Assembly: GCA_002914805.1 (NCBI GenBank)
Contig: JXTB01000259.1
Span: 500,293-564,292 of the forward strand
Length of the DNA stretch: 64,000 nt
Direction: 5' to 3'
Source: Parasponia andersonii
Taxonomy: Eukaryota; Streptophyta; Magnoliopsida; Rosales; Cannabaceae
Below the pieces are notes generated by a model. It saw nothing but the letters and a program-made list of their open reading frames with translations. It was not told the DNA's origin and ran no database searches. Shown here in pieces: positions 1 through 11,662 of this stretch (position 1 is its first letter; each line of letters opens with the position of its first letter). A program made the translations under genes and the position numbers.

Positions 1-589
1 TAATTTCTATCATTTTTGGTCAACCATAAATAGTTTTTAGCTGACTCCCACGAACTAACCATTGGAAGTGTGTTTGTAATTGTCATATTTTGCAACGATC
101 AAATTTTTTTAGCTCCAGAATCAGTCGATCGAAACTGGCCTACCAGTCGACAAAAATTTATACTTTGGAATTTTCACTTTAAATCGAGGTTCTTTCATTC
201 CTTTTCAAAATTATCATCTTTGAAATTGATTTTAATATAATTTAGATATATTAGAGAATAATAACATCTTTTTAAAAATATGTAATACTGATTTTCAAAC
301 TTTATTTTGAAGATATAAACATTTAAGTTTTTTAGTTTCAAAAATCCTTTTTAGAATAATTTGAGCCATTAAAATATCATATAATATGTAAAAATTTACT
401 CAAATACAAGAACTAAAAATTAACCTCTTATAGACTAAGTCTTGTATTCTTGATCTTTGTTTCAAGCTCTTTTTCTATCTACCTAGAATGTCTTATGATC
501 CTTTCAATCAAATTGTTATGCACTCAAGTAGATCATTAGTTCTTAATCATGTGTTTGTTAACTTTAAAATATGAGTATAAGATTGATAC
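1..589. other. AT-rich intergenic DNA, no gene seen
   Basis: No long open frame and no recognisable motif. The sequence is AT-rich with short A/T runs and probably belongs to the 3' flank of the minus-strand pseudogene that ends near 590. Confidence 0.4.
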
Positions 590-834
590 CTACTTTCACT
601 CTTTGCTCATTTCTTTCCCTTGCTCCCAGTTCACTGCCATCACATTTAGCTAGAGCTTGGCAAACCTTGGGAATCCATTGATTGTTGATAAAATTGAATC
701 TCATAAGACTAAAATGGTCTTGTTGTTGACATCATTGTCGATCATCCACGGCTTACATTCGGATTCATCATAGGGAGGAATTTTAAAGTGTTGGAAAATC
801 CGAGCAAGAAGCATTATATATGGGAGGGTGGCTT
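590..834 (-). pseudogene. Distal part of split plant transposon-protein-like ORF
   Basis: Read on the minus strand, this stretch encodes a segment including LPYIMLLARIFQHF, then IPPYDESECKPW and later FINNQWIPKV. It carries on in sense from the segment that ends at 7526, on the other side of the gypsy insertion (835-7525). The style resembles the 'putative plant transposon protein' ORFs common in dicot genomes, where a conserved block ends in LPY-x-M-LLxRIF. That family name comes from general knowledge of such ORFs, not from a search. Frames are broken after about 60 codons, so this is a dead copy. Confidence 0.5.
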
Positions 835-1373
835 TGTAAAACCCAAGAAAAATCCTAGACTTGTAAAATTAGTTTCATAATTATTAATTATCACGATCTT
901 TTAATATTAGTACATTCTCTTGAAGAATGAATTTATTACGATTCATTTTCTTTTCTAAAATTTTATTATATATATTTAATTTATTTGATCATAGAAATTG
1001 AGCAGTTATATACTAATGAATTTCATGAATATGTTGTAGTGAGATATATATAAGAAAGCCAAGTTGAACTATGTGCCTAATTTGAAATATAAAATATTTT
1101 ACAACATATATGGCTATTATTGTTAATGAGAAATATGCTTAGTTAATTATGTTTACTATTGAGTCCTCAATTGTTTGAGTTCAATAATCATTTATCTTGG
1201 CCCAATAAGTAATAGGAAAGTTCAAATTTGAAATTGTTAGTATTCTTATTTGTAATTATCATTGAGTTTTAATCCTTTAGCCCAATATCATTTATCTTAG
1301 CCCAATAGGTAATAGAAGAGCCCAAGTTAAAATAAATATTCCAAGCCCAAGTAATAAGTTAAAAAATCACAAG

Positions 1374-1413
<40 letters not shown>

Positions 1414-1950
1414 AAGGAAGAATTAATGGTGTAGCCATTAACATATTTTAATAATGTGCATACACATTCATCAATTCACTTATAAGAATGAAAAATGATG
1501 TACAAGACTATTAACATATTTTATCTATATATTATCATTATTAAAATAAAAGAAATTCATTAATTATATTAGAAAACAAAACAAAAATTAGGTAAATTAC
1601 GTAATCATGCATTAATTATTTGAATGGTATATCAATTATGTAGATTTTATGGATATTAAATGTAAATATGATAAAATAATACATTATTTTTTGAAGTAGA
1701 TGATGCATAGTTAGGTTAATAAAATTAATTTATTACATGATGGAAAGATGAAAAATTAAAAAAAAAAAAAACAAAGTTAGGTAAATGGTGATTATTATTA
1801 ATATATTTTTAATTAAATATTAATTATATTTTATGCACATAATTAGCCTATAAATAGGGCATTCTTTTGTAAACACAATTAAGTTCCTTCAATTGTTTTC
1901 TTTTGTCTGTCTGAAGTAAGTAGAACTTTCCTTTTAGTATATTAGTTAAT
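835..1950 (+). repeat. 5' LTR of gypsy element, truncated
   Basis: Clear homology to 3951-5075: both open TGTAAA and share the AAAAATCCTAGA and CTCTTGAAGAATGAATTT segments, with many scattered substitutions. Homology fades after about 1910 and the sequence then joins the RNase H coding remnant directly, so roughly the last two thirds of this LTR is deleted. It contains a long TA microsatellite at about 1377-1410 that is absent from the 3' copy. Confidence 0.75.
1377..1410. repeat. (TA)n microsatellite
   Basis: Uninterrupted TA dinucleotide run inside the 5' LTR. The homologous 3' LTR position (about 4484) has only a few TA units, so it expanded after insertion. Confidence 0.9.
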
Positions 1951-1959
1951 TATAAGTAA

Positions 1960-3939
1960 GTGTTACGGAGTAAAAAAAAAGAGTATACTAGTGCGCCTAT
2001 CCTTATTATCCTGTTAGATGAAGGACAGTTTGACATCTTTAGTGACGCATCGAAGCTGGGACTAGGAGCAGTATTGATGCAAAATGGAAAAGTTGTGGCT
2101 TATGGTTCTCGGCAACTCAAGGAGCACGAGAAGAACTACTAACCTATGATCTCAAACTAGCTGCTATTGTATTCGCTCTCAAAATTTAGCAACACTATTT
2201 GTACGGGACTCAATGCAGAATATACACTGATCATAAAAGCTTCAAATACATATTCACTTAGAAAGAGTTGAATATGAGGTAGCGTAGGTGGCTGGAGTTA
2301 GTTAAGAATTATGATTGTAAAATCCTTTACCATCCAGTTGAGGCAAATAAGGTCGCAGACGCACTAAGTAGAAAAACAACTACAACCTTGATGTCAACAA
2401 AATCCTTACCTGAGCACTTACAAGAAGATATTAACCGTATCGATTTATAGTTAATAGTAGGAAAATTGTCAACTTTAACTCTCAAACCAAATATTCTTGA
2501 GAACATGAGGGAAGCTCAGGAGCTCAATCCAGCCTTAGCGTAAATTAGAGAAGATATTACGGAGGGTAGATAGTCAGAGTTTAACATTTCTTCTAACGGA
2601 ATCCTCAAGTTAAATAGTAGACTGTGCATACCAAACAATATAGAAATAAGGAATCAAATCCTTTCGAAAGCATATGAAAACCCTTATTCTATTCATCCTG
2701 GTACAACCAAAATATATAATGATTTCAAAGAGTACTTTTGGTAGAATGAAATGAAAAATAATATGGCGAAGTACGTGTAGAGGTGTTTGATTTGTCAGAA
2801 AGTCAAGGCTGAACATAAAAGACCTGCTGGGGAGTTATAACCTATTCAAATTCCTGAGTGGAAGCAGGAGAAAATTGCCATAGTTTTGTAGTTGGATTAT
2901 CCAAATGCATCAAAGATACGACACAATATGGGTAATTATGGATCAATTAACTAAATCAATACATTTTCTACCAATGAAAATAACTTATTCATTGGAAAGG
3001 TTAGCTGAAATATATATGACTAAGATAGTCAAACTAAGTGGAATACCACAAACGATCATTTCTGACCGTGATAGTCGATTTACTTCTACTTTTTCGAGGA
3101 AAGCTTAATAAGATTTAGGAACAAAGCTACTTTTTAGTACAGCGTTCCATCCACAAATAGATGGGTAGTTAGAACGAATCATTCAAACTCTAAAGGCTAT
3201 ACTCAAGGCATAGGTGATAGACTTTAAAGGAGCATGGAACAAGAAGCTTCCATTGATAGAATTCTCTTATAATAATAGCTATCAGACTTCTATCAAGACA
3301 GCATCTTATGAAGCACTTTATGGAAGGAGATGTATATCTCCAATCTATTAGTATGAACCTAGAGAGAAGCATTTAGAAACCATCAACTTCATAAGGGAGA
3401 CAAGTGAAGCAATACAGAAAATAAAGAAAAGGATGGAAACTGCCCAAAATCGACAGAAAAGCTATACTGAGAAGAGGATAATATTATTAGAATTTCAAGT
3501 GGGAGACGTAATTTTTCTTAAGGTTGCACCAATGAAAGGTATAATAAAGTTCGGGAAGAAGAAAAAATTGAGTCTGAGATATATTGGACCGTTTGAGATC
3601 CTCAAACGAGTAAGAAAAGTAGCATATAGACCGGCTCTATCACCAAAGTTGGCTAACATACGTAATGCCTTTCATGTACCAATGCTTAAAAAGTATGTCC
3701 CTGACCCTTCACACATGTTAAACTATGAACCTATAATGACTCATGAAGACCTAACCTACGAAGGGAAACCAGTAAAAATATTAGCACGTGAAGAGAAAAC
3801 TCTTCGGAATAAGACAATACCCTTAGTAAAGGTATTGTGGCGTAATCATAAAATCGAAGAAACAAGATGGGAACGAGAAGAAGAGAAGAAAAAAAAGTAC
3901 CCACAACTATTCTTATTTTTGAAGACGAAAATTTTGTAA
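1960..3939 (+). pseudogene. Gypsy pol remnant: RNase H, zinc finger, integrase
   Basis: Order seen: the RNase H start with [18 protein letters not shown] (1960-2142); the TDHKS and RRWLELV blocks; an HHCC-type zinc region with SIHPGTTKIY and CLICQKVKAEHKRP (2640-2840); the integrase core with IWVIMDQLTKSIHF and IISDRDSRFTS (2905-3108); and AFHPQ and NNSYQTS (3140-3300). The segment is broken by at least three indels (near 2140, 2890-2925 and around 3106) and by many TAG/TAA codons. Those codons all sit where this family normally has Gln or Trp. Reverse transcriptase, protease and gag are absent. The element cannot move on its own. Confidence 0.8.
3433..3939 (+). pseudogene. Intact C-terminal pol segment of gypsy element
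   Basis: This 168-codon open stretch is the C-terminal end of the integrase region. It reads METAQNRQKSY, then VGDVIFLKVAPMKG, IGPFEILKRV, LKKYVPDPSHML and a chromodomain-like tail with LVKVLWRNHKIEETRWERE. It is homologous to 46768-47328. Unlike the upstream 1.4 kb, it has no internal stop. It is not an independent gene: the apparent start Met is internal to the polyprotein and the frame has lost its upstream part. Confidence 0.7.
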
Positions 3940-3950
3940 GTACGAGAGAC

Positions 3951-6900
3951 TGTAAATCCTGAGAAAAATCCTAGAATTGTAAAATTAATTTAATAATTAT
4001 TAATTATTATGATCTTTTAATATTAGTATATTCTCTTGAAGAATGAATTTATCATGATTCATTTTCTTGTCAAAAATTTTATTATGTATATTTAATTTCT
4101 TTGAACATAGAAATTGAGTAGTTATACACTAAGAAATTTTGTGAATATGTTGTAGTGAGATACACACAAGAAAGCCAAGTTGAACTATGTGCTTAATTTC
4201 AAATATAAATTATTTTACAACATATATGGCTATTGTTGTTAATAAGAAGTAGGCTTAGTTAATTATGTTTACTATTAGGTCCTAAATTGTTTGAATTCAA
4301 CAATCATTTATCTTGGCCCAATAATTAATAGGAAAGTCCAAATTTGAAATTGTTAGTATTCTTATTTGTAATCATTATTGGGTTTTAATCTTTTAACCCA
4401 ATATCATTTATTTTGGCTCAATAAGTAATAGAAGAGCCCAAGTTGAAATAAGTATTTCAACTCCAAGTAATAAATTATACATATAAATAGTAAAAGAAGA
4501 ATTAATAGTGTAGCCATTAACATATTTTAATAATGTGCATTTACATTCATCAATTCAGTTCTAAGAATAGAAAATGATGTAAAAGACCATTAACATATTT
4601 TATCTATATATTATCACCATTAAAATAAAAACAAAATTCACTAAATATATTAGAAAACAAAACAAAAATTAGGTAAGTTATGTAATCATGTATTAATTAT
4701 TTGAATAGTATATCCATTATGTAGATTTTATGGATATTAAATGTAAATATGATAAGATAATACATTATTTTTTTAAAATAAATATTTGAATGGTATATCC
4801 ATTATGTAGATTTTATGGATATTAAATGTAAATATGATAAGATAATACATTATTTTTTTAAAAACAGATGATGCATAGTTAGGTTAGTAAAATTAATTTA
4901 ATTGCATAATGGAAAGATAACAAATTTTTTAAAAAAAAAACAAAAATAGGTAAATGGTGATTATTATTAATATTTTTTAATTAAATATTAATTATATTTT
5001 ATGCACATAATTAGCCAATAAATAGGGCATTCTTTTGTAAACACAATCGAGTTTCTTCAATTGTTTTCTTTCGTCTCTCTCTCAAAGTTTCTATTCATCC
5101 ATTTTGATTTCAAGATTTTTCTCTCAGAGTTCTTCAAATTTCAAGAGAAAAAACAAATTCTTAAAACTCTTAATCTTTCAAGATTTGTATGTTTTATAGT
5201 ACTCAGGTTCAAAATCAATCTATGATAAATAGAGTTAGAGACCTTATTAAGATCTGAAATTGTTTTGTGTATTATTTCTATATATGTACTTAATTTCTGG
5301 AAAGTTTCACTTTTATACCCTACTCTCATAATTTTATAAAAATCATTTAATACAAGTTATTCATTAGCTAAGAAAAGTTATAAAATAGATTTTATATAAT
5401 TGGTTCTATAATTTCAAAGGGCAAACGTTTTTATTTTTGGTTGAAATTTTAAATACAAGTTCATATATATATTAAGATCATTTCTGGACAGTTTCATAAT
5501 TTTTTGATGTCTATAAAATTAATTATAATTTTCAGAATATATAATATTTTAATATTTCAAAATGCTTAAATAAATTCTAAGGTATAATTATAAGTGATTA
5601 AAGTGTTATGAAATGATCTATTTTAGAATTTCTAAATATTATACATAAATTATATATTAATGATTGTGCTTTTAAGATTTTGAGTTTGTTTGATTTATAA
5701 AACATTTCCAAAAATTCAATAATTTTTGTTTAGTCATAGTTTTAACAATTTTGTTATAAATTCTAAATTGGAAGAAAAATAGTGATAGGTATTGTTTCTA
5801 AATTCTAAACCTTAATCCTTAGATTTATTTTTATTTCAAATGGATTCGTGTAACTTTTAGAATGAATAGAATTATGTACTATAATGTAGAATTCTTTAAG
5901 TATGCATTACACACCAAAATTCTACAATTTTATTGTAAAATATTATTTTAAGATTTATGCTGTAGATATTTTCAAACACGTAAAATAGGTTTCACATGAC
6001 CAATGATAGCATATGTTAACATATAAAATGAAAGTTGATGCATCAATAATAAATAAAAAGGGTAAAGAAGAGGCACATGGTTGCAACAAGGTTAAGTGTG
6101 TGGTATTTCACTGCAAGCACGAAGAACATTTTTTAAGGATTTAAGGTAAGTGCAATCTCACCTACAAGTATGTTCTGTTTGAAATAAAAGTATTTGAGAT
6201 GATTAAATGTGATATTTTGCCTATGCAAGATATGTTTGTTTGGCTTGTATATGTGCCTATGAAAATACATACCTTATATGATAATAAGATGAGATAAATT
6301 TACTTTACCCTATTATTCATAACTTGATAAATATACTTAAATCAAAGGGAGTATCAAGAAAATGAAATATAAGATTTGGTTTGAAATATGATGCAACTAT
6401 TTATGTTAAAAAGGATACTAAGAAAAATATAAGAATATAAAAGTATCGTACCAACCTTCGTTAGTTGAGGATTCCTAAGGGAAAATAAGACCAAACTCCA
6501 CTAGGTGAAGATTCCCGAAGAAAAACTGTTAAGCTTATGACCGTTGGTATTTCACTAGGGTAGTTCCCCTGATTCCCAGTTGGTAAGTGCACACTCGGTA
6601 CGTATGCAAGCGCCTATAAGAAAGATAAAATATTTTATGATAACATATGTGAAAAAAGATTACTTCATAAAACATAAGTTGAAAAATAACATAAAAATAC
6701 AAAAATTGAACTTTCATAAAATACTATTCGTATGAAATATTTTTGTGAGTTAAATTGTACTTACTGAGCAAAAGCTCACGTAGTATAAATATCTATGTTG
6801 TAGGTATCAAAGGTAAGCAACCTTTGTTTTGAATGATGAGTTGACCAAAATTGAGGCGAGGATGGATGCGAGGCACGGGCTTTGAGATATTTCTAGAATA

Positions 6901-7525
6901 TATTCCGTATATGTTTTCTTCACTTAGATAGTTTACTTAAATAAGTAAAAATAAGTCTTATATTTCCTTAAGTTAAAATCAAGATGATAAATTTAAATAT
7001 AAAATGTTAATTTTAAGATTAATTATGCCTTTAAGATTAAGTAATTATTTCGCTATATTCTATATGACCAATAGTATTTAAATATCCCTTTATAGAATAT
7101 CATATACTATTTTGAAGCATAATTAATCATTCTTAGCATAATTAATCATTCTTACATAAATATTTATTTTAGCATCTAATATTTTGATTTGAATAAATGT
7201 AAGACTAAATGAGCTATGTCAAAAAAACTTAAACCCGTCTAAGGGGAGCTTGGGATTTAAGAGATCCACTTGTGATCCCCCTCCTCACCTGGAAGCTTTT
7301 TTAGTTGCACATTATTTAGACATCAGAAAAAAAATATATATAATGTTTTCTTCAATGGTTTGTCAAAATTTCTTAATATGACATTTGGATTAATTGGTTA
7401 ACTATCTTGAGAAGATTATATAAATAAAAAAAACTGTTATGAATTTTCATAGTCCAAGTTTAAGTCCAAAAAAAGAGTTATAAACATACATAAATATTAA
7501 TCTTAAAAAAAATCGGGTCGTTACA
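3951..7525 (+). repeat. 3' LTR of gypsy element, 3.6 kb
   Basis: Starts TGTAAATCCT right after the pol stop region and ends GGGTCGTTACA at 7525. The segment 5205-7525 is homologous to 41325-43697, which ends in the equivalent GGGTTATTACA, so at least two copies of the LTR family exist in the window. It contains an 85-bp tandem duplication (4701-4870) and TATAAATAGGG-type sequence near 5020 that could be the promoter TATA box. No additional gene is visible in it. Confidence 0.75.
4701..4870. repeat. 85-bp tandem duplication inside LTR
   Basis: The segment starting TTGAATAGTATATCCATT at 4701 recurs at 4786 almost unchanged (TTGAATGGTATATCCATT), giving two head-to-tail copies with an 85-bp period. 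The 5' LTR has only one copy at the matching place (about 1620), so the duplication is private to the 3' LTR. Confidence 0.85.
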
Positions 7526-8201
7526 AGCTCTCTTAGCTTTTGTTTATATGGCATGAATCATTTCTTGCATGATGAAGTAAGGAAGGTCTAGTTTTTTCCC
7601 AATCAAAATAGAATCAATGAATCTTGTGACTTCCTCTAGGAGTCATGTTGTCTGCTATAGATTGAAAGAGAATTCTAGCCTCTATGGTAAGTTTGGTGAT
7701 GTGAAGCTTTGGTTGAAAACCATTAGGTAGACACACACATTGTAAGGCTTCTTGAGGTTCAAAATCATCGAGCATTGTCCAAGAATTAGTAATGGGACAC
7801 CTATAGCTACCTTGTGAAATATTGAACAAACTAGCAAGAAGACTCTCAGTAATTTTGAAATCTATTCCCTTTAGAGAACTATAGATCGAGTATTCTCCCC
7901 TAGAGATTTGGATACTAGCATAGAAACCCCTAATAAGCCTAGGGTATCCCGTCTCTCTAATTGAATAAAAATCAGTTCAACCCATAATATCAATATAGTG
8001 TTGAAACCTAATACACTCAAAATGTACAATTGAAGGTTCTACTCAAAATAATTGTTCTTTTGAAAAAACTTTCCTTGTATCTAGCCATAAATGAAAGATT
8101 TCCTAATAGGGGAATTTCAAACCTGACTTTAGTACATTGTTCAGGTTCCTCTTTACGATTTTCCTTTTCCTTTTGCCTGGGATTCCCTTTTCAATAGTCA
8201 T
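7526..8201 (-). pseudogene. Proximal part of split plant transposon-protein-like ORF
   Basis: The minus-strand reading begins with a basic stretch (MTIEKGIPGKRKRKIVKR from 8201). It continues through RETGYPRLIRGFYASIQ, LASLFNISQGSYRCP, LTIEARILFQSI and LIGKKLDLPYFIMQEM, up to the gypsy junction at 7526. After the 6.7-kb insertion the reading resumes at 834. The blocks resemble the plant transposon-protein ORFs that carry an xYPxLVRxFYA motif and an LTxEARIL motif. Several stops and at least one frame change before 7950 show that it is dead. The family assignment is from memory of the motif style, and the function of this family is not established. Confidence 0.5.
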
Positions 8202-8734
8202 AGTGGAAGAAAATTGAAGAAAAAGGTAAGACCCAAGAGAATATATAGTGTTTTTGGCATTCTAGGGTTCAGGTGTGAAAGAGAGTGAGATTATGAGTGA
8301 AAAATCGCTCAAAATGAGTGGTAGAGAGTAGAAAATAGGTTAGATGGATTCTTAGTAAAATTGAGAGAAAGTATGTTAGGAGTGAGTGAGAATTTTTCAA
8401 GAGAGAGAGAGAGAATTTTCAAGAAAGGATGAAAAAATGAAAGAAAAGTCGTGAAAAACCCTTAAATACGCAGTAGTCTGCCAAGAATCGGTTGACCAAA
8501 AACATGTTTTCGGTCGGCCGAATCTGGCAGGGAAAATAGAAAATGCAGAGGACCTTTTCAGTAGAATGGCCAGATTTTCGGTAGGTCAAAAATCCCTTTT
8601 TAGCTATTTTTCGAGAATTTTGAGAGAAAATAAGAAAAATGACCAAAATAAAAATAAAACATTCAAAAATCACCATTTTAAAAGAATGGAATGATTTTTG
8701 AAGACTTGAACAAAATAGAGATAATTAAATAAAC
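8202..8734. other. Flank between two element remnants, no gene seen
   Basis: Upstream flank of the transposon-protein pseudogene. It contains a short GA run at about 8402-8413 and AT-rich sequence but no supported gene. Confidence 0.4.
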
Positions 8735-10320
8735 AACTCATGATAATTCATCATAATTAACCATACAAAGCTCTCTACGTATCATGCAAAAGTGATCTTC
8801 TTTGCTTAGAGGCTTCATAAAAATATCTACTAATTATTTTTCAATTCAAATAAATTCAAGTATATTATCACCTTTTTGCATATAATTACAAACAAAATGA
8901 TACCTAATATTAATATACTTAACTCGTGAATACAAAATTGGATTTTTGGATAAATTAATTGTACTAGTATTGACATACTTAATAAGAACATGATCATAAT
9001 GCATTCTAAAATCCATTAGTATTTGTCTTATCTAGAAAATTTGAGCACAACAACATCGACAAATATATATTTGGCTTGGGTAGTAAAAAGAGCAATAAAA
9101 TTTTGTTTTTTACTAAACCAAGAGACAAGTGAATATCCAAAAAAGTGATAAGGGCCACTTGTGTTCTTGCTGTTGGCTTTACAACCGACAAGTTCCGCAT
9201 CTGAATAACTTGTAATGTTAAAGTGTATGCCTTTTGGATACCATAATCCTATATCCATAGTATCATGCAAATACTTCAGAATTCATTTAATAGCACTAAG
9301 ATGTGATTCCTTAGGATTAGATTGAAATATAGTATATAGACAAATACTAAATATTATATCTAGTCTACTAGTAGTTAAGTAAAGCAGTGATTTGATCTTA
9401 CCTTTATATTTAATGATATCCACAATTTAACCACTTTCATCCTTATTAAGCTTGATTGAGGAGCTCATTGGTGTTCTCATTAGCTTGGAGTGCCCTATAT
9501 CAAATTTCTTTAGTATATCTTTGATATAATTGGATTGGTTAATAAAATGTCTTCTTTGCTTTGTTGGATTTAGAGGTCAAACAAGATATTTAACTCTCCT
9601 ATGATGCTTACTTCAAATTCATTATACATACAGTTTGAGAACTCTTCAAAAAGAAAAATATTAGTAGTACCAAATATAATATTATCAACATAAATTTACA
9701 CCATGATAATATCTTCTCTTTTTCTGTTAATAAAAGGAGTAGTATTCGTTTTTCCCATAGAAAAATCATTTGAATTTAAAAATTTACTTGATCTTTCATG
9801 CCAAGCTCTAAGAGCTTGCTTTAAATTATACAAAGCCTTTTCAAATTTAAATACATGATCTAAATACTTATGATTTTGAAAACTAGGGGGTTAAACTACA
9901 TAAACTTCTTCTAAAATATATCTATTTAGGAATGTACTCTTAAAATCCATTTGATATAGGATAAAGTCCTTATGATATGTAAATGCCGAAAGCATCCTTA
10001 TGTATTCTAATCTTGCTACAGGTGCAAAGGTTTATTCCTAATCAATATCTTCTTCTTGATTGAAACATTGAACCACTAATCTAACTTTGTTTCTCACAAT
10101 CACCCCATGCTCATGAACTTTGTTGCTAAAGACCCATTTAGTTCTAATAACTAATTGCTCTTTTGGTCTTGGAATTAATTTCCAAACATCACTTCTTTCA
10201 AATTGATTTAATTCTTCTTGCATAGCTAAAATCTAAGATTCATCTTTTTCAAAATCTTTAAGCCATTTTTGCTCAATTTAGGATAGAAAAACTATACTCT
10301 TGCAAATAGTTTTTGATGAT
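8735..10320 (-). pseudogene. Ty1/copia pol remnant (reverse transcriptase to RNase H)
   Basis: Minus-strand order from 10320 down: the integrase/RT linker and RT start with EELNQFERSDVW, IRTKWVFSNKVHEHG and FNQEEDID (10038-10223); the RT active-site region near 9681-9692; the RNase H block GLWYPKGIHF and SYSDAELVGCKA, SLVSWFSKKQN (9028-9270); and the C-terminal IFMKPLSKEDHF near 8800. The RT catalytic box reads YVDN instead of YVDD, and stops are scattered throughout. No LTRs, gag or integrase core are visible next to it, so it is a pol fragment. Confidence 0.75.
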
Positions 10321-11662
10321 ACTCTAGTCTTTATATTGTTAACTCCATAAAATTGGAATTATCTTGTGCAAATTTGCCTTAAGTTTTGGTATATCCTTAT
10401 TTATATTAAGTTGTTTCAATTTTTTTTCTTATTGTTTTGATATTTTATGTGTTTGTGTACATTAGAGAATAAAATAAGAGTGGTTGATGTGAATTATAGT
10501 GAATTTGTGCCTCGTAAATAGATTTTTCAAACCATTAGGATCGAAGTTGAATTCTATACCATTGTAATGCATTGAAATGAGGTAAATTAAAGCTAAAGTA
10601 AAGAAATAGCACACCCGAGAAGCCATAGTACCAGGCCAACAGAAAAATGGCGCTATAGTGCCAAAATAGTGTTGTGGTACCAACTCTTGCGAAGTTTAAG
10701 TGTTATAGTGCCAAAAATAGTACCACAGTGCCACGCGCCATCATATGCCTTTGATATTACCAAAAAATGATGTGAAATCATATTTTTCTTATAGTGCATG
10801 TCTAAGTTTTTTCATAATTTAATTTTGTATTTTCATTTGGTGGAGTATATGGATTTTATCTAAGCATTGCTTAATTTCTTTATTAAATTTATTTTTTGCT
10901 TAAAATTATTTTTAAATAATATTGGTTTTAGATGTTCCTAGACTTGTTAAATATTCAACAACATATTTTAAATAGCCGAAAAGAAACTTTGATTTTCGAA
11001 CTTAATAGTGTGTGAAAGAGTTTCTAGAATATTTAAGTTTTTGATGGCCGCTTGGACCATGTTTAACTTTCAAGTTCATATTATTTGGGTTTTAAAACTA
11101 CCTAATGAGGTACATGTGAGGGTGTACTCTAAAAAGAAATTGTATTAAAGTGAGTCTGTTTTGTATTTATATTAGACTTAGATGCTAGGTATTTTAATAT
11201 ATATATATATATATATATATACTAATATATATGAGAGTTATCTTCATTTAATTTGTGAATATGATTAATTTATCTATCATAAGAACATAAATCTTTTATA
11301 AGCTAAGAAGTGTAAAAATTGAAATGTGTTTATATGTCAAGATTTTTAAAATACTAGGTAAAAGTATACCATTCCTAACATATTAGCTCATTAAAACTTT
11401 TAAAAATAATTGAAAAGCTCAAAAAAATTCAAATTAAAAGGTGACGTAGGAATATTCAAATATTAACTTCAACTTGGCATTTTTTTTTTCAATTTATTTA
11501 TACTTATTTCTTATCAATAAGAAATTACAAGAACCACAAAATTTAAAGATCCTCAAATCAGAACAAGAATCTATAAGATAAAAACATGCTTGAAAAATAG
11601 ACTTTCTTAATATCTCCACAACTTGCTAATTCATGTGCATGCTGCAAAGACTCTTATAGATT
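10321..11662. other. Intergenic DNA with a TA repeat and GTGCCA-rich patch
   Basis: No gene is visible. At 10615-10740 there is a cluster of near-identical short words (TATAGTGCCAAAA, AGTACCACAGTGCCA, GGCGCTATAGTGCCA) on both strands. At about 11199-11221 there is a TA microsatellite. The last ~150 bases are the probable 3' untranslated flank of the minus-strand annexin. Confidence 0.45.

Larger units (their letters stand above)
835..7525 (+). mobile_element. Ty3/gypsy retrotransposon with long LTRs, internally deleted
   Basis: The element runs from a truncated 5' LTR (835 to about 1910-1950), through an RNase H / integrase / C-terminal pol remnant (1960-3939), to a 3575-bp 3' LTR (3951-7525). 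The LTR opens TGTAAA and closes GGGTCGTTACA. The flanking 5-mers are GGCTT (830-834) and AGCTC (7526-7530). They agree at three positions and differ by transitions at the other two, as expected of an aged 5-bp target duplication. The distal LTR, leader, gag, protease and most of the reverse transcriptase are missing through one internal deletion. The element is inserted in a minus-strand ORF. Confidence 0.75.

Noticed and set aside
6535..6717. Short open frames within the long gypsy LTR.
   Set aside because: They are AT-rich, not conserved as open frames in the homologous LTR at 41325-43697, and have no recognisable motif.
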